Assembly (NCBI RefSeq): GCF_007845635.1
Contig: NZ_SELG01000033.1
Span: forward strand, 124,001-188,000
Length of the DNA stretch: 64,000 nt
From: Apibacter muscae
GTDB taxonomy: Bacteria > Bacteroidota > Bacteroidia > Flavobacteriales > Weeksellaceae
Direction of reading: 5' to 3'
In this document: piece by piece, positions 8,991-18,193 of the stretch
How positions within the stretch are numbered: position 1 is the first letter of the stretch
Layout of the letters: every line of letters starts with the position of its first letter
Notes under the pieces: model-generated
What the model saw: only the letters and a program-made list of their open reading frames with translations
Databases searched by the model: none
What the model was told of the DNA's origin: nothing
Program-made: the position numbers and the translations under genes

Positions 8991-8998
8991 CAAAAGTA
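8991..8998 (-). promoter_or_regulatory. Candidate -7 promoter element for rbfA
   Basis: Read on the minus strand this is TACTTTTG, matching TAnnTTTG. RNA would start within a few bases of the rbfA ATG at 8982, giving a leaderless or nearly leaderless message. No matching -33 TTTG is clear. Confidence 0.45.
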
Positions 8999-9109
8999 TG
9001 AATTTTTTAATATTTATAACTTGTCGTATATTTATGAAATAATTTACACCATATTTTATTCTAATCAAACATATTTAATTAAATTTACATCTATCTTTAA
9101 ATTAATCAC

Positions 9110-9961
9110 ATGTTTTTATATCAAATTAAATTGGAGAATATATTAAATACAGAAACAATTAAGATAATACTGGATAAGTTTTGGATATTAATCTTTGATT
9201 TAGGATTAAAGATTATCATATGTACATTAATATATATTGTTGGTAGATTTTTAATTAAATGGCTAAAAAAGATTCTTCGTCACATTTTAGATACTAGAGA
9301 TATAGATAAATCTGTAAAAAGTTTTTTAAATAACTTAATTCATATCTCTTTAAACATAATACTAATTCTTGTAATTGTTGGAATATTAGGCATACAAACC
9401 ACCTCTTTTGCTGCAATTTTAGCTTCTGCCGGTTTAGCCATTGGTATGGCTATGAAAGATAATCTTAGCAATTTTGCCGGGGGTGTTATGATCCTACTTA
9501 ATAAACCCATAAAAATTGGTGATTATATTGCTGTTCAAAATACGGAGGGTACAGTTAAATCGATTGGAATTTTATATACAACTCTGGTAACTTCTGATAA
9601 CAAAACTATATTTATACCTAACGGACCTTTATCTTCAGGGAATATTCTAAATTATTCTACCCAAACTATGCGTAAGGTTGCTATAACCGTAGGGGTAGAT
9701 TACGGAACTTCTATGGCTAAAATTAAACAAATTTTAAATGAAATAATTATTGAAAACCCATTAGTTCAAAATACCCCTCAACCCTTCATAGGTCTCCATA
9801 AATTAAATGATAGTTCCATAGATATTCTGATCTCTGTTTGGGCTAATACACCTGATTATTGGACGGTTTACTATTATCTTAACGAAACTATCTATGAAAG
9901 ATTTGAAAAAGAAAATATTAATATTCCTTTTCCACAGTTAACCGTTCACTTACCAAAGTAA
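9110..9961 (+). CDS. MscS-family small-conductance mechanosensitive channel
   Basis: 283 residues with transmembrane helices near 25-45 and 70-90 and a third, pore-lining helix near 95-125. The third helix carries the Gly/Ala-rich SFAAILASAGLAIGMAMKDN and SNFAGGV typical of MscS TM3. Next is the beta domain with KPIKIGDYIAVQNTEGTVKS and FIPNGPLSSGNILNYS, and then the C-terminal alpha/beta domain. The channel opens under membrane tension to release solutes during osmotic downshock. It is close to the length of E. coli MscS. It is divergent from rbfA and convergent with the DUF1624 gene, so probably monocistronic; TATCTTTA near 9090 is a weak -7 match. Confidence 0.9.
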   Translation: MFLYQIKLENILNTETIKIILDKFWILIFDLGLKIIICTLIYIVGRFLIKWLKKILRHILDTRDIDKSVKSFLNNLIHISLNIILILVIVGILGIQTTSFAAILASAGLAIGMAMKDNLSNFAGGVMILLNKPIKIGDYIAVQNTEGTVKSIGILYTTLVTSDNKTIFIPNGPLSSGNILNYSTQTMRKVAITVGVDYGTSMAKIKQILNEIIIENPLVQNTPQPFIGLHKLNDSSIDILISVWANTPDYWTVYYYLNETIYERFEKENINIPFPQLTVHLPK

Positions 9962-10012
9962 TTTAAAGTTTTTAGGTCTATATCTTTAAGTATAATAACA
10001 ATAACTTGATCA

Positions 10013-11161
10013 TTATAGATACTTAAGCCATCTAATTTCTTTATGATTTTTTTTAAATTTTGAGAACCACTGTACTAATGGATATAAAACTACAGCCAGA
10101 CAGATTGTAACTACCCAAATTTGCCATACATCTTTAAATCCAAAATATTCACCCTGATTGTATCCCCAAATTTGGACACATAGTATGTATAAAATTTTCA
10201 ATACGTATAAATGCAATATATAAAAAAACATAGGTGCACTACCTAAAGTCTCTAAAAATTTAATATCATGTTTAGTACTAATAAGTTCAAAAATATATAA
10301 CAATATAAAACTTAGCGATAAGGTTAATAATAAAAAAAGAAACGATGGTGGATATTTGGTTATGTTAAAAAAACTCATCCACGTTAATGTGGGGTTCGTA
10401 AAAAATTCCCAAGGTTTTTCTCCATAGAAATTTAGATACCTTATAACCATAAATAGAATGAACATTAATATCCCGGTATATAATAATATTTTACGTCTAA
10501 ATGGGCTTGGAGTTGATTTATTAAAAATCCAACCTAGAGAGTAGCCTAAACTTATTACGCCAATCCATGGTAGTATAGGATAAGAGGTTCTGATTTTTAA
10601 ATAAGTAAATTCAATCCATCCTCTATCATGTAAAATCGACCAGGGTATATAAAATATTGAATCTTTATTGAAATGAATAGAATCTAATAAATTATGCCCT
10701 ACAATAATTGATATTGCTATTAAGAACAATAATTTTCTAGGTATCCATAATAATACGGATAAAATTACCATACTAATTCCTATCGCCCAAATAACTTGCA
10801 GATATATAATTTTGGGAGGAAAAATTCCTGTCCATGCGTAATTAATTAAGGTTAATTCCAATACAATTAGAAATATTCCTCTTTTAAATAAAAATTTAAA
10901 TACTTCTTTTTTGCTTCCACCTCTACTTACCTGAAATAAATAGGCAGATATTCCCGCCAAAAAAACAAATGATGGTGCACAAATATGTGCTAGAGTTCTA
11001 TTTATGAATAGTGAAGTTGAAACCTGGCTAACATCTATAGGATCGGAAAGTTGTAAATGAAGAAAAAATGTTTCTCTTACATGGTCCAAGAGCATCAATA
11101 ATATAACTAATCCTCTTAGCATATCTATAGAAGTAATTCTTTTAAATTTAATGGAAGTCAT
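10013..11161 (-). CDS. DUF1624/HGSNAT-like multispanning membrane protein
   Basis: 382 residues with about ten hydrophobic helices. It starts with RITSIDMLRGLVILLMLLDH, followed by a loop ending in RTLAHICAPSFVFLAGISAY. The S-x-D-x-x-R-G and D-H/H-x-C-A-P-x-F motifs are those of DUF1624 proteins, the bacterial relatives of heparan-alpha-glucosaminide N-acetyltransferase. These are thought to move acyl groups across the inner membrane to an outside sugar, though most are uncharacterised. Neighbours (mscS and purD) give no functional hint. The family call is firm; the substrate is unknown. Confidence 0.8.
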   Translation of the reverse strand: MTSIKFKRITSIDMLRGLVILLMLLDHVRETFFLHLQLSDPIDVSQVSTSLFINRTLAHICAPSFVFLAGISAYLFQVSRGGSKKEVFKFLFKRGIFLIVLELTLINYAWTGIFPPKIIYLQVIWAIGISMVILSVLLWIPRKLLFLIAISIIVGHNLLDSIHFNKDSIFYIPWSILHDRGWIEFTYLKIRTSYPILPWIGVISLGYSLGWIFNKSTPSPFRRKILLYTGILMFILFMVIRYLNFYGEKPWEFFTNPTLTWMSFFNITKYPPSFLFLLLTLSLSFILLYIFELISTKHDIKFLETLGSAPMFFYILHLYVLKILYILCVQIWGYNQGEYFGFKDVWQIWVVTICLAVVLYPLVQWFSKFKKNHKEIRWLKYL

Positions 11162-11273
11162 AAAGTTAAATAAAGCTATTTAAATGTTAATTGTCTAAAA
11201 TTACAAATTAAAATATTTTATATGTTACACATTAAAAAAATTAATTAAGATTTTTTTATATTAATTATTCTAT

Positions 11274-11319
11274 AAACAAACAAAAAGCGATTAAAAAATT
11301 AATCGCTTTTTGTTTGTTT
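11274..11319 (-). terminator. Strong bidirectional hairpin after purD
   Basis: A perfect 19-base stem (11274-11292 with 11301-11319) with core AAAAAGCGATT/AATCGCTTTTT and an eight-base A-rich loop. It is placed 12 bases past the purD stop codon and ends that leftward transcript. Confidence 0.9.
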
Positions 11320-11331
11320 AAGATAAAAAAT

Positions 11332-12567
11332 CTATATTTCTCCGATATCATGTCTAAAATATTCATAATCAAAATGAACATTTTTAATATCATTGTATGC
11401 AATCTTTCTTGCATCTTCTAAAGAATTCCCTACACCCACTACATTAAGTACTCTTCCCCCAGAGGTTACAATTTTATGGTCCTTATTTGTTGCTCCTGCT
11501 ATAAACCATGTGGTATTTACCTTATCAAGTCCTCTAATTTCAAACCCTTTTTCATAATTTAGTGGATATCCTCCGGAAGTTAAAACTACACATACGGAAT
11601 GCTTTTCTTCCCAATCTAAATTAATAGGTTCTCCATGAAGTGCTGAATTAAATACCTCTAAAAGGTTATTTTTCAACAAAGGAAGTACTGCTTGAGTTTC
11701 AGGGTCTCCCATTCTCATGTTATACTCTAATAAATACACTCCATCTTTAGTAATCATTAAACCGAAAAATATAACACCTGCAAAAAATAATTTTTCTTCT
11801 TTTAAACCCTTTAGGGTAGGTTGTAATATATCTTTTTTAAATGCTTCAAAATGTTCATTGGTAAAATAAGGATTGGGTGCAACTACGCCCATACCTCCGG
11901 TGTTTAATCCTGTTTCTCCTTCACCAATCTTTTTATGATCTTTGGCTGATATAAATGGAAATATATCTTTCCCATTGTATATGGATAAGATAGAGGCTTC
12001 AAATCCTTCTAAATATTCTTCAATCACAACATGTGCACCAGCGTCCCCAAAAATTTTTTTATTTAATATATCATCTAAAGTCTTTTCAGCTTCGTATTGA
12101 TCCTCACAAATTACTACCCCCTTCCCTGCTGCTAAGCCATCTGCTTTAATTACTAATGGATATTCATGATCTTTAGCATATTCGTGGGCTTCAGTAAAAT
12201 TATTAAACACTTTATATTTGGCGGTTTTTACCCCATATTTATGCATAAAATTTTTAGCAAACTCTTTACTTCCTTCTAGCAAAGCAGCAGCTTTATGTGG
12301 TCCTAATATTTTTAAACCATTTCTTTGAAAACTATCAACAATACCATCTACCAACAATTCTTCAGAACCTACAATTGTTAAATCAATTTCAGTTTTTTCT
12401 GCAAATTCGGTTAATTGTGAAATCGTTTGTAAGTTTAAATTTTCACCCAAGGTTTCTGTACCCGCATTTCCTTTACTAAAGTATAGGGTTGCTTCTGGAT
12501 TGTCCTTCTTAATCTTCCAACCAATTGCATGTTCTCTACCTCCATTCCCAATAATTAATATTTTCAT
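11332..12567 (-). CDS. purD: Phosphoribosylamine-glycine ligase (GARS)
   Basis: A 411-residue ATP-grasp enzyme that joins glycine to 5-phosphoribosylamine, the second step of purine synthesis. The N-terminus is MKILIIGNGGREHAIGWKI, the PurD signature. The ATP-grasp domain carries VIKADGLAAGKGVVICED (about residues 140-160). The family signature LEYNMRMGDPETQAVLP lies near 280-300. The start used is the ATG at 12565-12567; a longer in-frame reading adds 13 residues not shared by the family. It is a lone gene, with its own TTTA-N19-TATATTTG promoter and a strong terminator, and is not linked to other pur genes here. Confidence 0.95.
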   Translation of the reverse strand: MKILIIGNGGREHAIGWKIKKDNPEATLYFSKGNAGTETLGENLNLQTISQLTEFAEKTEIDLTIVGSEELLVDGIVDSFQRNGLKILGPHKAAALLEGSKEFAKNFMHKYGVKTAKYKVFNNFTEAHEYAKDHEYPLVIKADGLAAGKGVVICEDQYEAEKTLDDILNKKIFGDAGAHVVIEEYLEGFEASILSIYNGKDIFPFISAKDHKKIGEGETGLNTGGMGVVAPNPYFTNEHFEAFKKDILQPTLKGLKEEKLFFAGVIFFGLMITKDGVYLLEYNMRMGDPETQAVLPLLKNNLLEVFNSALHGEPINLDWEEKHSVCVVLTSGGYPLNYEKGFEIRGLDKVNTTWFIAGATNKDHKIVTSGGRVLNVVGVGNSLEDARKIAYNDIKNVHFDYEYFRHDIGEI

Positions 12568-12603
12568 AAAAATATGATTTAATTGTACCTTTATTTGTAA
12601 AGA

Positions 12604-12634
12604 CAAATATATATTAAAAAAGGAAAATTATAAA
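12604..12634 (-). promoter_or_regulatory. Candidate purD promoter
   Basis: On the minus strand: TTTA at 12634-12631, 19 bases, then TATATTTG at 12611-12604. This matches the Bacteroidota TTTG-N19-21-TAnnTTTG pattern with one mismatch. The leader would be about 30 bases. Confidence 0.55.
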
Positions 12635-12680
12635 TCTATATAGTAGATATTTTACTATTATAATGTGTGATTTATAAACA

Positions 12681-12713
12681 AAAAAAGAAGAAATAAATTA
12701 TTTCTTCTTTTTT
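12681..12713 (-). terminator. Intrinsic terminator after the porin gene
   Basis: A stem of about 14 bases, AAAAAAGAAGAAAT with ATTTCTTCTTTTTT, around a short AT loop. It is placed about 20 bases past the porin stop, at the end of the ansB-porin unit. Confidence 0.75.
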
Positions 12714-12733
12714 ATTATTTATTTAAATCTAGA

Positions 12734-13861
12734 TTACATGATTTTAAATAACCATCTCATACCTACTATAACATAATTAGTATCAAAGCTATCTAAAGAT
12801 TTGAAATCACCTGAATAATCTGTATTATTATATCCATATATTGCGTGAAGTCTTAAGTTTTCAAGCAATGGATTGCCTTTAAATGGATAATATTCTAATC
12901 CTCCTTGTATACCCGTAATTGAATAAGAGCCTCCTGATTGAAGATCTTTTCTATGACTCCAAGTTCCTCTTAAAATGGGTTGGAATTTACCTAAATCGTA
13001 TTTCATATATACGGATGCTGCTTGGTCTCTTACCTCTCTTAAATCTCCTTCATTATAAATAGGAACTACTGAATTAAAATCCATAGTTCTTGTACCTATA
13101 TACCAATCTAAATTGGTAGAAAATTTATTTATATTTAATTGATTCCCTAAAGTGTACCATCCAAAGTACTTACTTCCGTCGTGTTGAAAAAGTCCAAGCC
13201 CGTATCTAGTTTTAACAACTCCATCAAATAAATCTCCTTCCCATAAAAATAGTCCAGCTAAAGCTTTATTTGAGTAATTTTTATCTGCAAATTGTGGTGC
13301 TGTAGAATTAACGACTTGCACGTTGAAAACTTGTTTTGCAACTTTATAAGATACATTTAAACCTGTTGCATAACTTTCTAAATCGTTATAGATCATACTA
13401 GGTATGTACACATCCGCAGGATTGTAATTGTATTCAAATGTACCAAATATTACAAATTGTCTACCCACTCTAAATGTCCATCTTTTACCAGCATCAAATT
13501 CTAAATATGCAAAATCAGTTGCATAACCGGCATTATCTCTAGCTAATGTAGTTTGGGGTCTATTCAATCTCTGTCTCAACATATATCTTATGCCTGGAGT
13601 TATTTGGCCGTCTGCTACAATTTTTAGAGTTTGAGTAACTAAAGAGTTTTGTTCTGTTTCTTTTTCATTAAAAACTCCTTGATAATCAAATCGGGTATCT
13701 AATTTAATATTTATTAACTCTTTGTTTTTTAAAAGATAGTCTACAACCGTTTTTATTCCTGGCTCAGTACTCGTATTCGCAGACTTAACACTGTCTGGAA
13801 CCTGTGCTTTAAGACTTATTATTGATACAAAGAGAAAGAAAGTTGCTAAAGTTTTCTTCAT
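12734..13861 (-). CDS. OprO/OprP-type outer-membrane porin
   Basis: 375 residues with a signal peptide ending near SLKAQ and a 16-strand-type porin pattern. Segments such as TDFAYLEFDAGKRWTFRVGR and GTFEYNYNPADVYIP resemble the phosphate-selective porin O/P family (PF07396), and the last strand ends VGMRWLFKIM. Members form anion-friendly trimeric pores. It begins 48 bases downstream of the asparaginase gene and shares its transcript. This suggests it admits asparagine or aspartate to the periplasm rather than phosphate, but that substrate is inferred from context only. Confidence 0.8.
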   Translation of the reverse strand: MKKTLATFFLFVSIISLKAQVPDSVKSANTSTEPGIKTVVDYLLKNKELINIKLDTRFDYQGVFNEKETEQNSLVTQTLKIVADGQITPGIRYMLRQRLNRPQTTLARDNAGYATDFAYLEFDAGKRWTFRVGRQFVIFGTFEYNYNPADVYIPSMIYNDLESYATGLNVSYKVAKQVFNVQVVNSTAPQFADKNYSNKALAGLFLWEGDLFDGVVKTRYGLGLFQHDGSKYFGWYTLGNQLNINKFSTNLDWYIGTRTMDFNSVVPIYNEGDLREVRDQAASVYMKYDLGKFQPILRGTWSHRKDLQSGGSYSITGIQGGLEYYPFKGNPLLENLRLHAIYGYNNTDYSGDFKSLDSFDTNYVIVGMRWLFKIM

Positions 13862-13909
13862 TTTTTAATTTGTTTTTTTGATTTGTTTTTTAATTTATAT
13901 TCTTATCTA

Positions 13910-14974
13910 TTAGTATTCAGTAAACATTCTTTGGATTTCTTTGTAATCCTTAGTCTTCGTTAAGGCTAACATTAATAAAATCCTAGATTTTTGAGGTGTT
14001 AAAAACCATGAAGCTGCAAAATTTCTAGCATCATCATCAATTTCATCCCACTGTGCAGTTGGTCCTACCGGTAGTCGAGACGATCTTACCACTGGTATAC
14101 CTTTTTTAGCTGTTTCTGTTAATGCATTTAGTACATCGGTAGACATGTTTCCATTTCCCACTCCTCCATATACTATTCCTTTGGTATTTGCTTTAACTGC
14201 TGCATCAACAAATAATCGATCTGCATTGGCATATCCAGTAATTATATCTACTCTGGGTAAAACCGTTAAATTGGTAATATCAAATTCAGAATTGTTTGTA
14301 TGTTTCTTAGTTGATTTTCTTGTAAAATAAGGTTTCCCATCGTATATGAACCCTAAATATCCATAATTTGGGTTATCAAAACTTCCTACTTCAAGGGTGT
14401 GGACTTTTTCAATATCATCTGCTCCTAAAATTTTATCGTCCATAACTACCATAACTCCTTGATCACTAGCGGACGGATCTGCTGCACATGCTACTGCATT
14501 AAATAAATTCCTAGGTCCATCTGCGCTTATTGCTGTTGAAGGTCTCATAGCTCCAACTAGTACAATGGGTTTATTAGTTTTAGCTGTTAAATTTAAAAAA
14601 TATGAGGTCTCTTCCATGGTATCTGTTCCATGTGTAATTACAAAACCTGCCACATTCTCATCTTTCGCTAACTCATTTATACGCTTTACTAACTTCAACC
14701 AAACATCAATGTTCATGTCTTGGCTTCCTATATTAGCAATTTGTTCACTTTTAATATCAGCAACTTTAGCCAAATCAGGTACAGCTTTCAATAATTGATC
14801 AACCCCTATGCTTCCTGCTTTATAAGCTGAAGAGGTTGATGATTCACCAGTTCCTGCAATAGTTCCACCCGTTGCTAAAACATATATTGTTGGTTTTTTT
14901 TGAGCATCAATGAATAGTACAGATAGTACTACCATCGCTAAAGCTATAAATCTTTTAAATTCTTTTAAATTCAT
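13910..14974 (-). CDS. ansB: Type II (periplasmic) L-asparaginase
   Basis: 354 residues with a signal peptide (hydrophobic stretch ALAMVVLSVLFIDAQ), so it is exported. It splits asparagine into aspartate and ammonia. The nucleophilic Thr lies in ATGGTIAGTG (Thr at about 38) and the second catalytic motif is THGTDTMEET (about 114-123); both are complete. The C-terminal subunit-contact domain includes GGVGNGN and VRSSRLPVGP. The length is normal for type II enzymes. It leads a two-gene unit with the porin, and the next gene upstream is aspartase, so aspartate made here can go on to fumarate. A terminator separates it from aspA. Confidence 0.93.
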   Translation of the reverse strand: MNLKEFKRFIALAMVVLSVLFIDAQKKPTIYVLATGGTIAGTGESSTSSAYKAGSIGVDQLLKAVPDLAKVADIKSEQIANIGSQDMNIDVWLKLVKRINELAKDENVAGFVITHGTDTMEETSYFLNLTAKTNKPIVLVGAMRPSTAISADGPRNLFNAVACAADPSASDQGVMVVMDDKILGADDIEKVHTLEVGSFDNPNYGYLGFIYDGKPYFTRKSTKKHTNNSEFDITNLTVLPRVDIITGYANADRLFVDAAVKANTKGIVYGGVGNGNMSTDVLNALTETAKKGIPVVRSSRLPVGPTAQWDEIDDDARNFAASWFLTPQKSRILLMLALTKTKDYKEIQRMFTEY

Positions 14975-15035
14975 TTTTATTTGGGTTTAATATTTCAATT
15001 TATAAATTTAAACTGCAAAGTTTTAAGAATCGTGG

Positions 15036-15043
15036 CAAATATA
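15036..15043 (-). promoter_or_regulatory. Candidate -7 promoter element for ansB
   Basis: On the minus strand the sequence is TATATTTG (TAnnTTTG), which would give a leader of about 57 bases. ATTG lies 16 bases further upstream, shorter than the usual spacing. None of the TTCACT half-sites seen by dcuB are present. Confidence 0.35.
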
Positions 15044-15162
15044 TAATAAACAGGAAAATCAATGCTATGATTTTTACACCTTTTCAAAAAAATTATGTAA
15101 TTATTAATTTTTTCAATCATATATTATCTAAACTTATTTATTTTTTAATAAAAAATAAAACT

Positions 15163-15200
15163 TAAAAAGCCTATGTAAAATTTATTACATAGGCTTTTTA
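15163..15200 (-). terminator. Intrinsic terminator after aspA
   Basis: A perfect 16-base stem (15163-15178 with 15185-15200) around AAGCCTATGTAA, with a six-base loop. It lies 21 bases past the aspA stop and separates dcuB-aspA from ansB-porin. Confidence 0.9.
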
Positions 15201-15221
15201 ACAATAATTTTACTGTTATTG

Positions 15222-16619
15222 TTAGTTATATTTATGAGGTCCTAACATATTTTCAGGATTTAAAATTTCGTCTAGCTTTTCTTTTGATAATAGTTTGTAT
15301 TCCAGAACTAGATCATACACACTTTTGTTTTTTTCCAAAGCTTCTTTGGCTACTTTTGTACTATTTTTATATCCAATATAAGGATTTAATGCAGTAACGA
15401 TTCCTATACTATTTAATACCATATCTTTACAATGTTGCTCATTAGCTGTAATTCCATCTATACAATTAATTCTTAAACAATCTAGGGCATTAATTAATAT
15501 ATGAACAGATTCTAAAATACTGTAAGCAATTACAGGTTCCATAACATTTAATTGCAATTGTCCAGACTCTGCTGCCATAGTAACCGTTAAATCATTTCCT
15601 ATGACTTTAAAGCAGGTTTGATTCATGGCTTCAGGTATCACTGGATTTACTTTTCCAGGCATAATGGAAGATCCGGGTTGCATGGCTGGTAAGTTTATTT
15701 CATTTAATCCACATCTAGGCCCTGAGGATAGCAGTCTTAAATCATTACAAATTTTGGAAAGCTTAATAGCCACTCTTTTTAATGCCGATGAATATATTAC
15801 ATAAGAACCGGTATCCGGTGTTGCCTCTACCAAGTTTTTTGCAGATACAAACGGATGCCCAGAGATTTTAGCCAATTTTTCAGCGCATAATTCTGCATAG
15901 CCGGGTATAGCATTTAATCCTGTACCAATGGCGGTAGCTCCCATATTAATTTCTAAAAATAAATTTGAGTTTTGGGTTAATCGATCTACATCTTCGCTTA
16001 AAGTTTCAGCAAATGCTTCAAATTCTTGCCCCAATGTCATTGGTACTGCATCTTGCAACTGGGTTCTTCCCATTTTTAAAACAGACTTAAAGCTTTTGCC
16101 TTTTTCTCTGAAAGAATTGATAAGTAATTGTAAATGCTCAATTAAAATCGCATTGGAATTAATAGCTGCTAACTTTATTGAAGTTGGATAAGCATCGTTA
16201 GTGGACTGCGAAAGGTTTACATGGTCATGCGGAGAACAATACTGGTATTCTCCTTTTTGATGTCCCATTATTTCTAAAGCTATATTCGCAACTACTTCAT
16301 TTATATTCATATTGGTTGAAGTTCCAGCACCACCTTGGATAACATCGCTAGGAAATTCATTGTTATATTTCCCCTCAATTACTTTTTTACATGCCTTTAC
16401 AATTGCATCTTTAATTTTTTCATCCAATACACCCAATTCAAAATTGGTTTCAGCCGCTGCCCACTTTACATAGGCAAGTGCTTTAATCAATTCAGGATAC
16501 TGCGATAATTTTATCCCGGTAATGTGGAAATTATTTACCGCTCTTTGAGTTTGAACTCCGTAATAAGCATCTACTGGTACTTGTAAATCCCCTATTAAAT
16601 CGTTTTCTATTCTATACAT
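15222..16619 (-). CDS. aspA: Aspartate ammonia-lyase (aspartase)
   Basis: A 465-residue enzyme of the fumarase/aspartase superfamily that converts aspartate to fumarate and ammonia in the cytoplasm. It starts MYRIENDLIGDLQVPVDAYY, and the SS loop with the catalytic Ser is in GSSIMPGKVNPVIPEAMNQ (about residues 317-335). The V-I-P-E after the loop is typical of aspartase, where class II fumarases have T-Q-x-E. Another family segment is GGAGTSTNMNINEVVAN near 96-112. It lies 24 bases downstream of the DcuB-type carrier in the same operon. Aspartase is much more likely than fumarase from both the motif and the context. Confidence 0.9.
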   Translation of the reverse strand: MYRIENDLIGDLQVPVDAYYGVQTQRAVNNFHITGIKLSQYPELIKALAYVKWAAAETNFELGVLDEKIKDAIVKACKKVIEGKYNNEFPSDVIQGGAGTSTNMNINEVVANIALEIMGHQKGEYQYCSPHDHVNLSQSTNDAYPTSIKLAAINSNAILIEHLQLLINSFREKGKSFKSVLKMGRTQLQDAVPMTLGQEFEAFAETLSEDVDRLTQNSNLFLEINMGATAIGTGLNAIPGYAELCAEKLAKISGHPFVSAKNLVEATPDTGSYVIYSSALKRVAIKLSKICNDLRLLSSGPRCGLNEINLPAMQPGSSIMPGKVNPVIPEAMNQTCFKVIGNDLTVTMAAESGQLQLNVMEPVIAYSILESVHILINALDCLRINCIDGITANEQHCKDMVLNSIGIVTALNPYIGYKNSTKVAKEALEKNKSVYDLVLEYKLLSKEKLDEILNPENMLGPHKYN

Positions 16620-16643
16620 AACTATTTATTTGATTTTGTTTGA

Positions 16644-18002
16644 TTAAAGTATTAGATAAGCGATAATAAATCCCATAGAAACAGATATTATCGTTGCAAT
16701 GAATCCTGGTATCTGGAAAGAATGATTAATAACATATTTTCCAATACTAGTAGTACCTGTCCTATCAAAATTTATCGCAGCTACTATGGTAGGATAGTTT
16801 GGAATAAAAAAGTATCCATTCACCGCTGGAAACATAGCTATTAAACTAGGAATTGGTATACCTAATGAAACCCCTAAAGGCATTAATGCTCTTACTGTTG
16901 CTGCTTGGCTAAACAACATAATTGACATTAAAAATAGAGCAATAGCAAACGTCCACGGATGTTCTGTTACCATATGGGTAAGTAATCCTTTAAAGAAATC
17001 AATATTTGCTCCGAAAAAAGTATCCCCCATCCAAGCTATACCAAAAATTGCTATAACTGCCTGCATTCCTGCTGAAAAAATATTCCCTTTAGCTATTTGA
17101 ACAACATTAGTTTTTGTAATGAGTATCATCAGCCCTGCTGAAGCTAGCATAATTATTTCTATAATGTGTGACATCTCCATATAAGCACCGTTCCAAGAGG
17201 GTCTTAAATTATCTACGGAGCCTAATATAACAATTAGTAATACACTCAATAAAAAAATTAAAACTGAATATTTTGCTCCTTTGGAAACCTTATATTCAAA
17301 TGAATTTAGATCTGTTTTCTCTTTTAATATTCCATTTTTTATTCTCTTTAAATAAGCGGAGTCTTTTTCTAAATCTTTACCAATAAACATTTGTACAACT
17401 GATGCTACTATAACTCCTATTAATGTTGAAGGTATTGAAATCATCAAAATATCCGATAATCCAATACTGGGGTTTTTAATAGCAATTACACTAAGTAAAG
17501 CTGCAGTAGCCGCCGAAATTGGACTTGCAGTTATTGCTTGTTGCGATGCAATGACTGAAATACTTAAAGGTCTTTCAGGACGAACCTTTGCTTCTGTTGC
17601 TACTTCAGATATGATGGGTAGAAGAGCATAAGCAATATGCCCAGTTCCTGCAATGAAAGTAAATAAATATGAGACAATTGGAGCAACTAATGTTATAGCT
17701 GGAGGATAAGCTCTTAAGAGTTTTTCGGCTACTTTAACCATATAATCAATACCTCCTGACGCTTGTAAAGTGCTTGCTGCTGTTATTACAGCTACAATCA
17801 TTAACATAACATCTATAGGTGGAGATTGTGGTTTAAGGTTAAAAATAAAAACTAAAATAGCTAAACCAAATCCGCCAAAAATACCTAAGCTTAATCCTCC
17901 TTTTTTGGCTCCGATAAATATAGCAGCTAAAACTACTATTAATTCCATAAAAATTAGAATTTCTGAATTTAACTCCCCAAAAAAATAACTAATTATATTC
18001 AT
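16644..18002 (-). CDS. dcuB: Anaerobic C4-dicarboxylate carrier, DcuA/DcuB family
   Basis: A 452-residue inner-membrane protein with about 11 hydrophobic helices. FNLKPQSPPIDVMLMIVAVI and STLQASGGIDYMVKVAEKLL match the E. coli DcuB segments around LQPGKPPVDVM and LQASGGLD. Dcu carriers exchange fumarate or aspartate for succinate during fumarate respiration. An internal Met at residue 19 (MELIVVLAAIFIGAKKGG) aligns with the usual Dcu start, so the true protein may be 18 residues shorter. It is followed by aspA and divergent from a Crp/Fnr-type regulator. DcuB rather than DcuA is favoured by similarity, not proven. Confidence 0.88.
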   Translation of the reverse strand: MNIISYFFGELNSEILIFMELIVVLAAIFIGAKKGGLSLGIFGGFGLAILVFIFNLKPQSPPIDVMLMIVAVITAASTLQASGGIDYMVKVAEKLLRAYPPAITLVAPIVSYLFTFIAGTGHIAYALLPIISEVATEAKVRPERPLSISVIASQQAITASPISAATAALLSVIAIKNPSIGLSDILMISIPSTLIGVIVASVVQMFIGKDLEKDSAYLKRIKNGILKEKTDLNSFEYKVSKGAKYSVLIFLLSVLLIVILGSVDNLRPSWNGAYMEMSHIIEIIMLASAGLMILITKTNVVQIAKGNIFSAGMQAVIAIFGIAWMGDTFFGANIDFFKGLLTHMVTEHPWTFAIALFLMSIMLFSQAATVRALMPLGVSLGIPIPSLIAMFPAVNGYFFIPNYPTIVAAINFDRTGTTSIGKYVINHSFQIPGFIATIISVSMGFIIAYLIL

Positions 18003-18110
18003 TTAAATTTGTCTTTTAATGTTGATTGAATTTTAGTAAATCATTAAAAAATATATTATTAGTTAAAAATATTTTAACAATATCTCAATAAACATTGATT
18101 TTTACATAAA

Positions 18111-18118
18111 CAAATTTA
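18111..18118 (-). promoter_or_regulatory. Candidate -7 promoter element for dcuB-aspA
   Basis: On the minus strand it reads TAAATTTG (TAnnTTTG), giving an RNA start near 18106 and a leader of about 100 bases. No -33 TTTG is present. Instead the dyad at 18138-18156 is centred about 41 bases upstream of that start, where a class II activator of the Crp family would bind. Confidence 0.4.
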
Positions 18119-18137
18119 AAGTTATTATTTTCTTAAA

Positions 18138-18156
18138 TTCACTAAATATCAGTGAA
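18138..18156. promoter_or_regulatory. Dyad TTCACT-N7-AGTGAA, candidate operator
   Basis: Perfect 6-base inverted repeats (18138-18143 and 18151-18156) in the dcuB/crp intergenic region. They use the same half-site as the dyad at 18194-18211 but in the opposite orientation. Placement near -41 of the predicted dcuB start suggests an activator site; binding is inferred. Confidence 0.4.
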
Positions 18157-18161
18157 GTTAT

Positions 18162-18192
18162 TTTGTAAATAAATACAATATATCTACTTTTG
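18162..18192 (+). promoter_or_regulatory. Promoter of the Crp/Fnr-type regulator gene
   Basis: TTTG at 18162-18165, exactly 19 bases, then TACTTTTG at 18185-18192. This is a full match to the Bacteroidota TTTG-N19-21-TAnnTTTG promoter. RNA would start near 18197, about 25 bases before the ATG. Confidence 0.7.
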
Positions 18193-18193
18193 T

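Noticed and set aside
18091-18118. FNR-like TTGAT box upstream of dcuB
   Set aside because: The second half (ATCAA) is missing at the required spacing.
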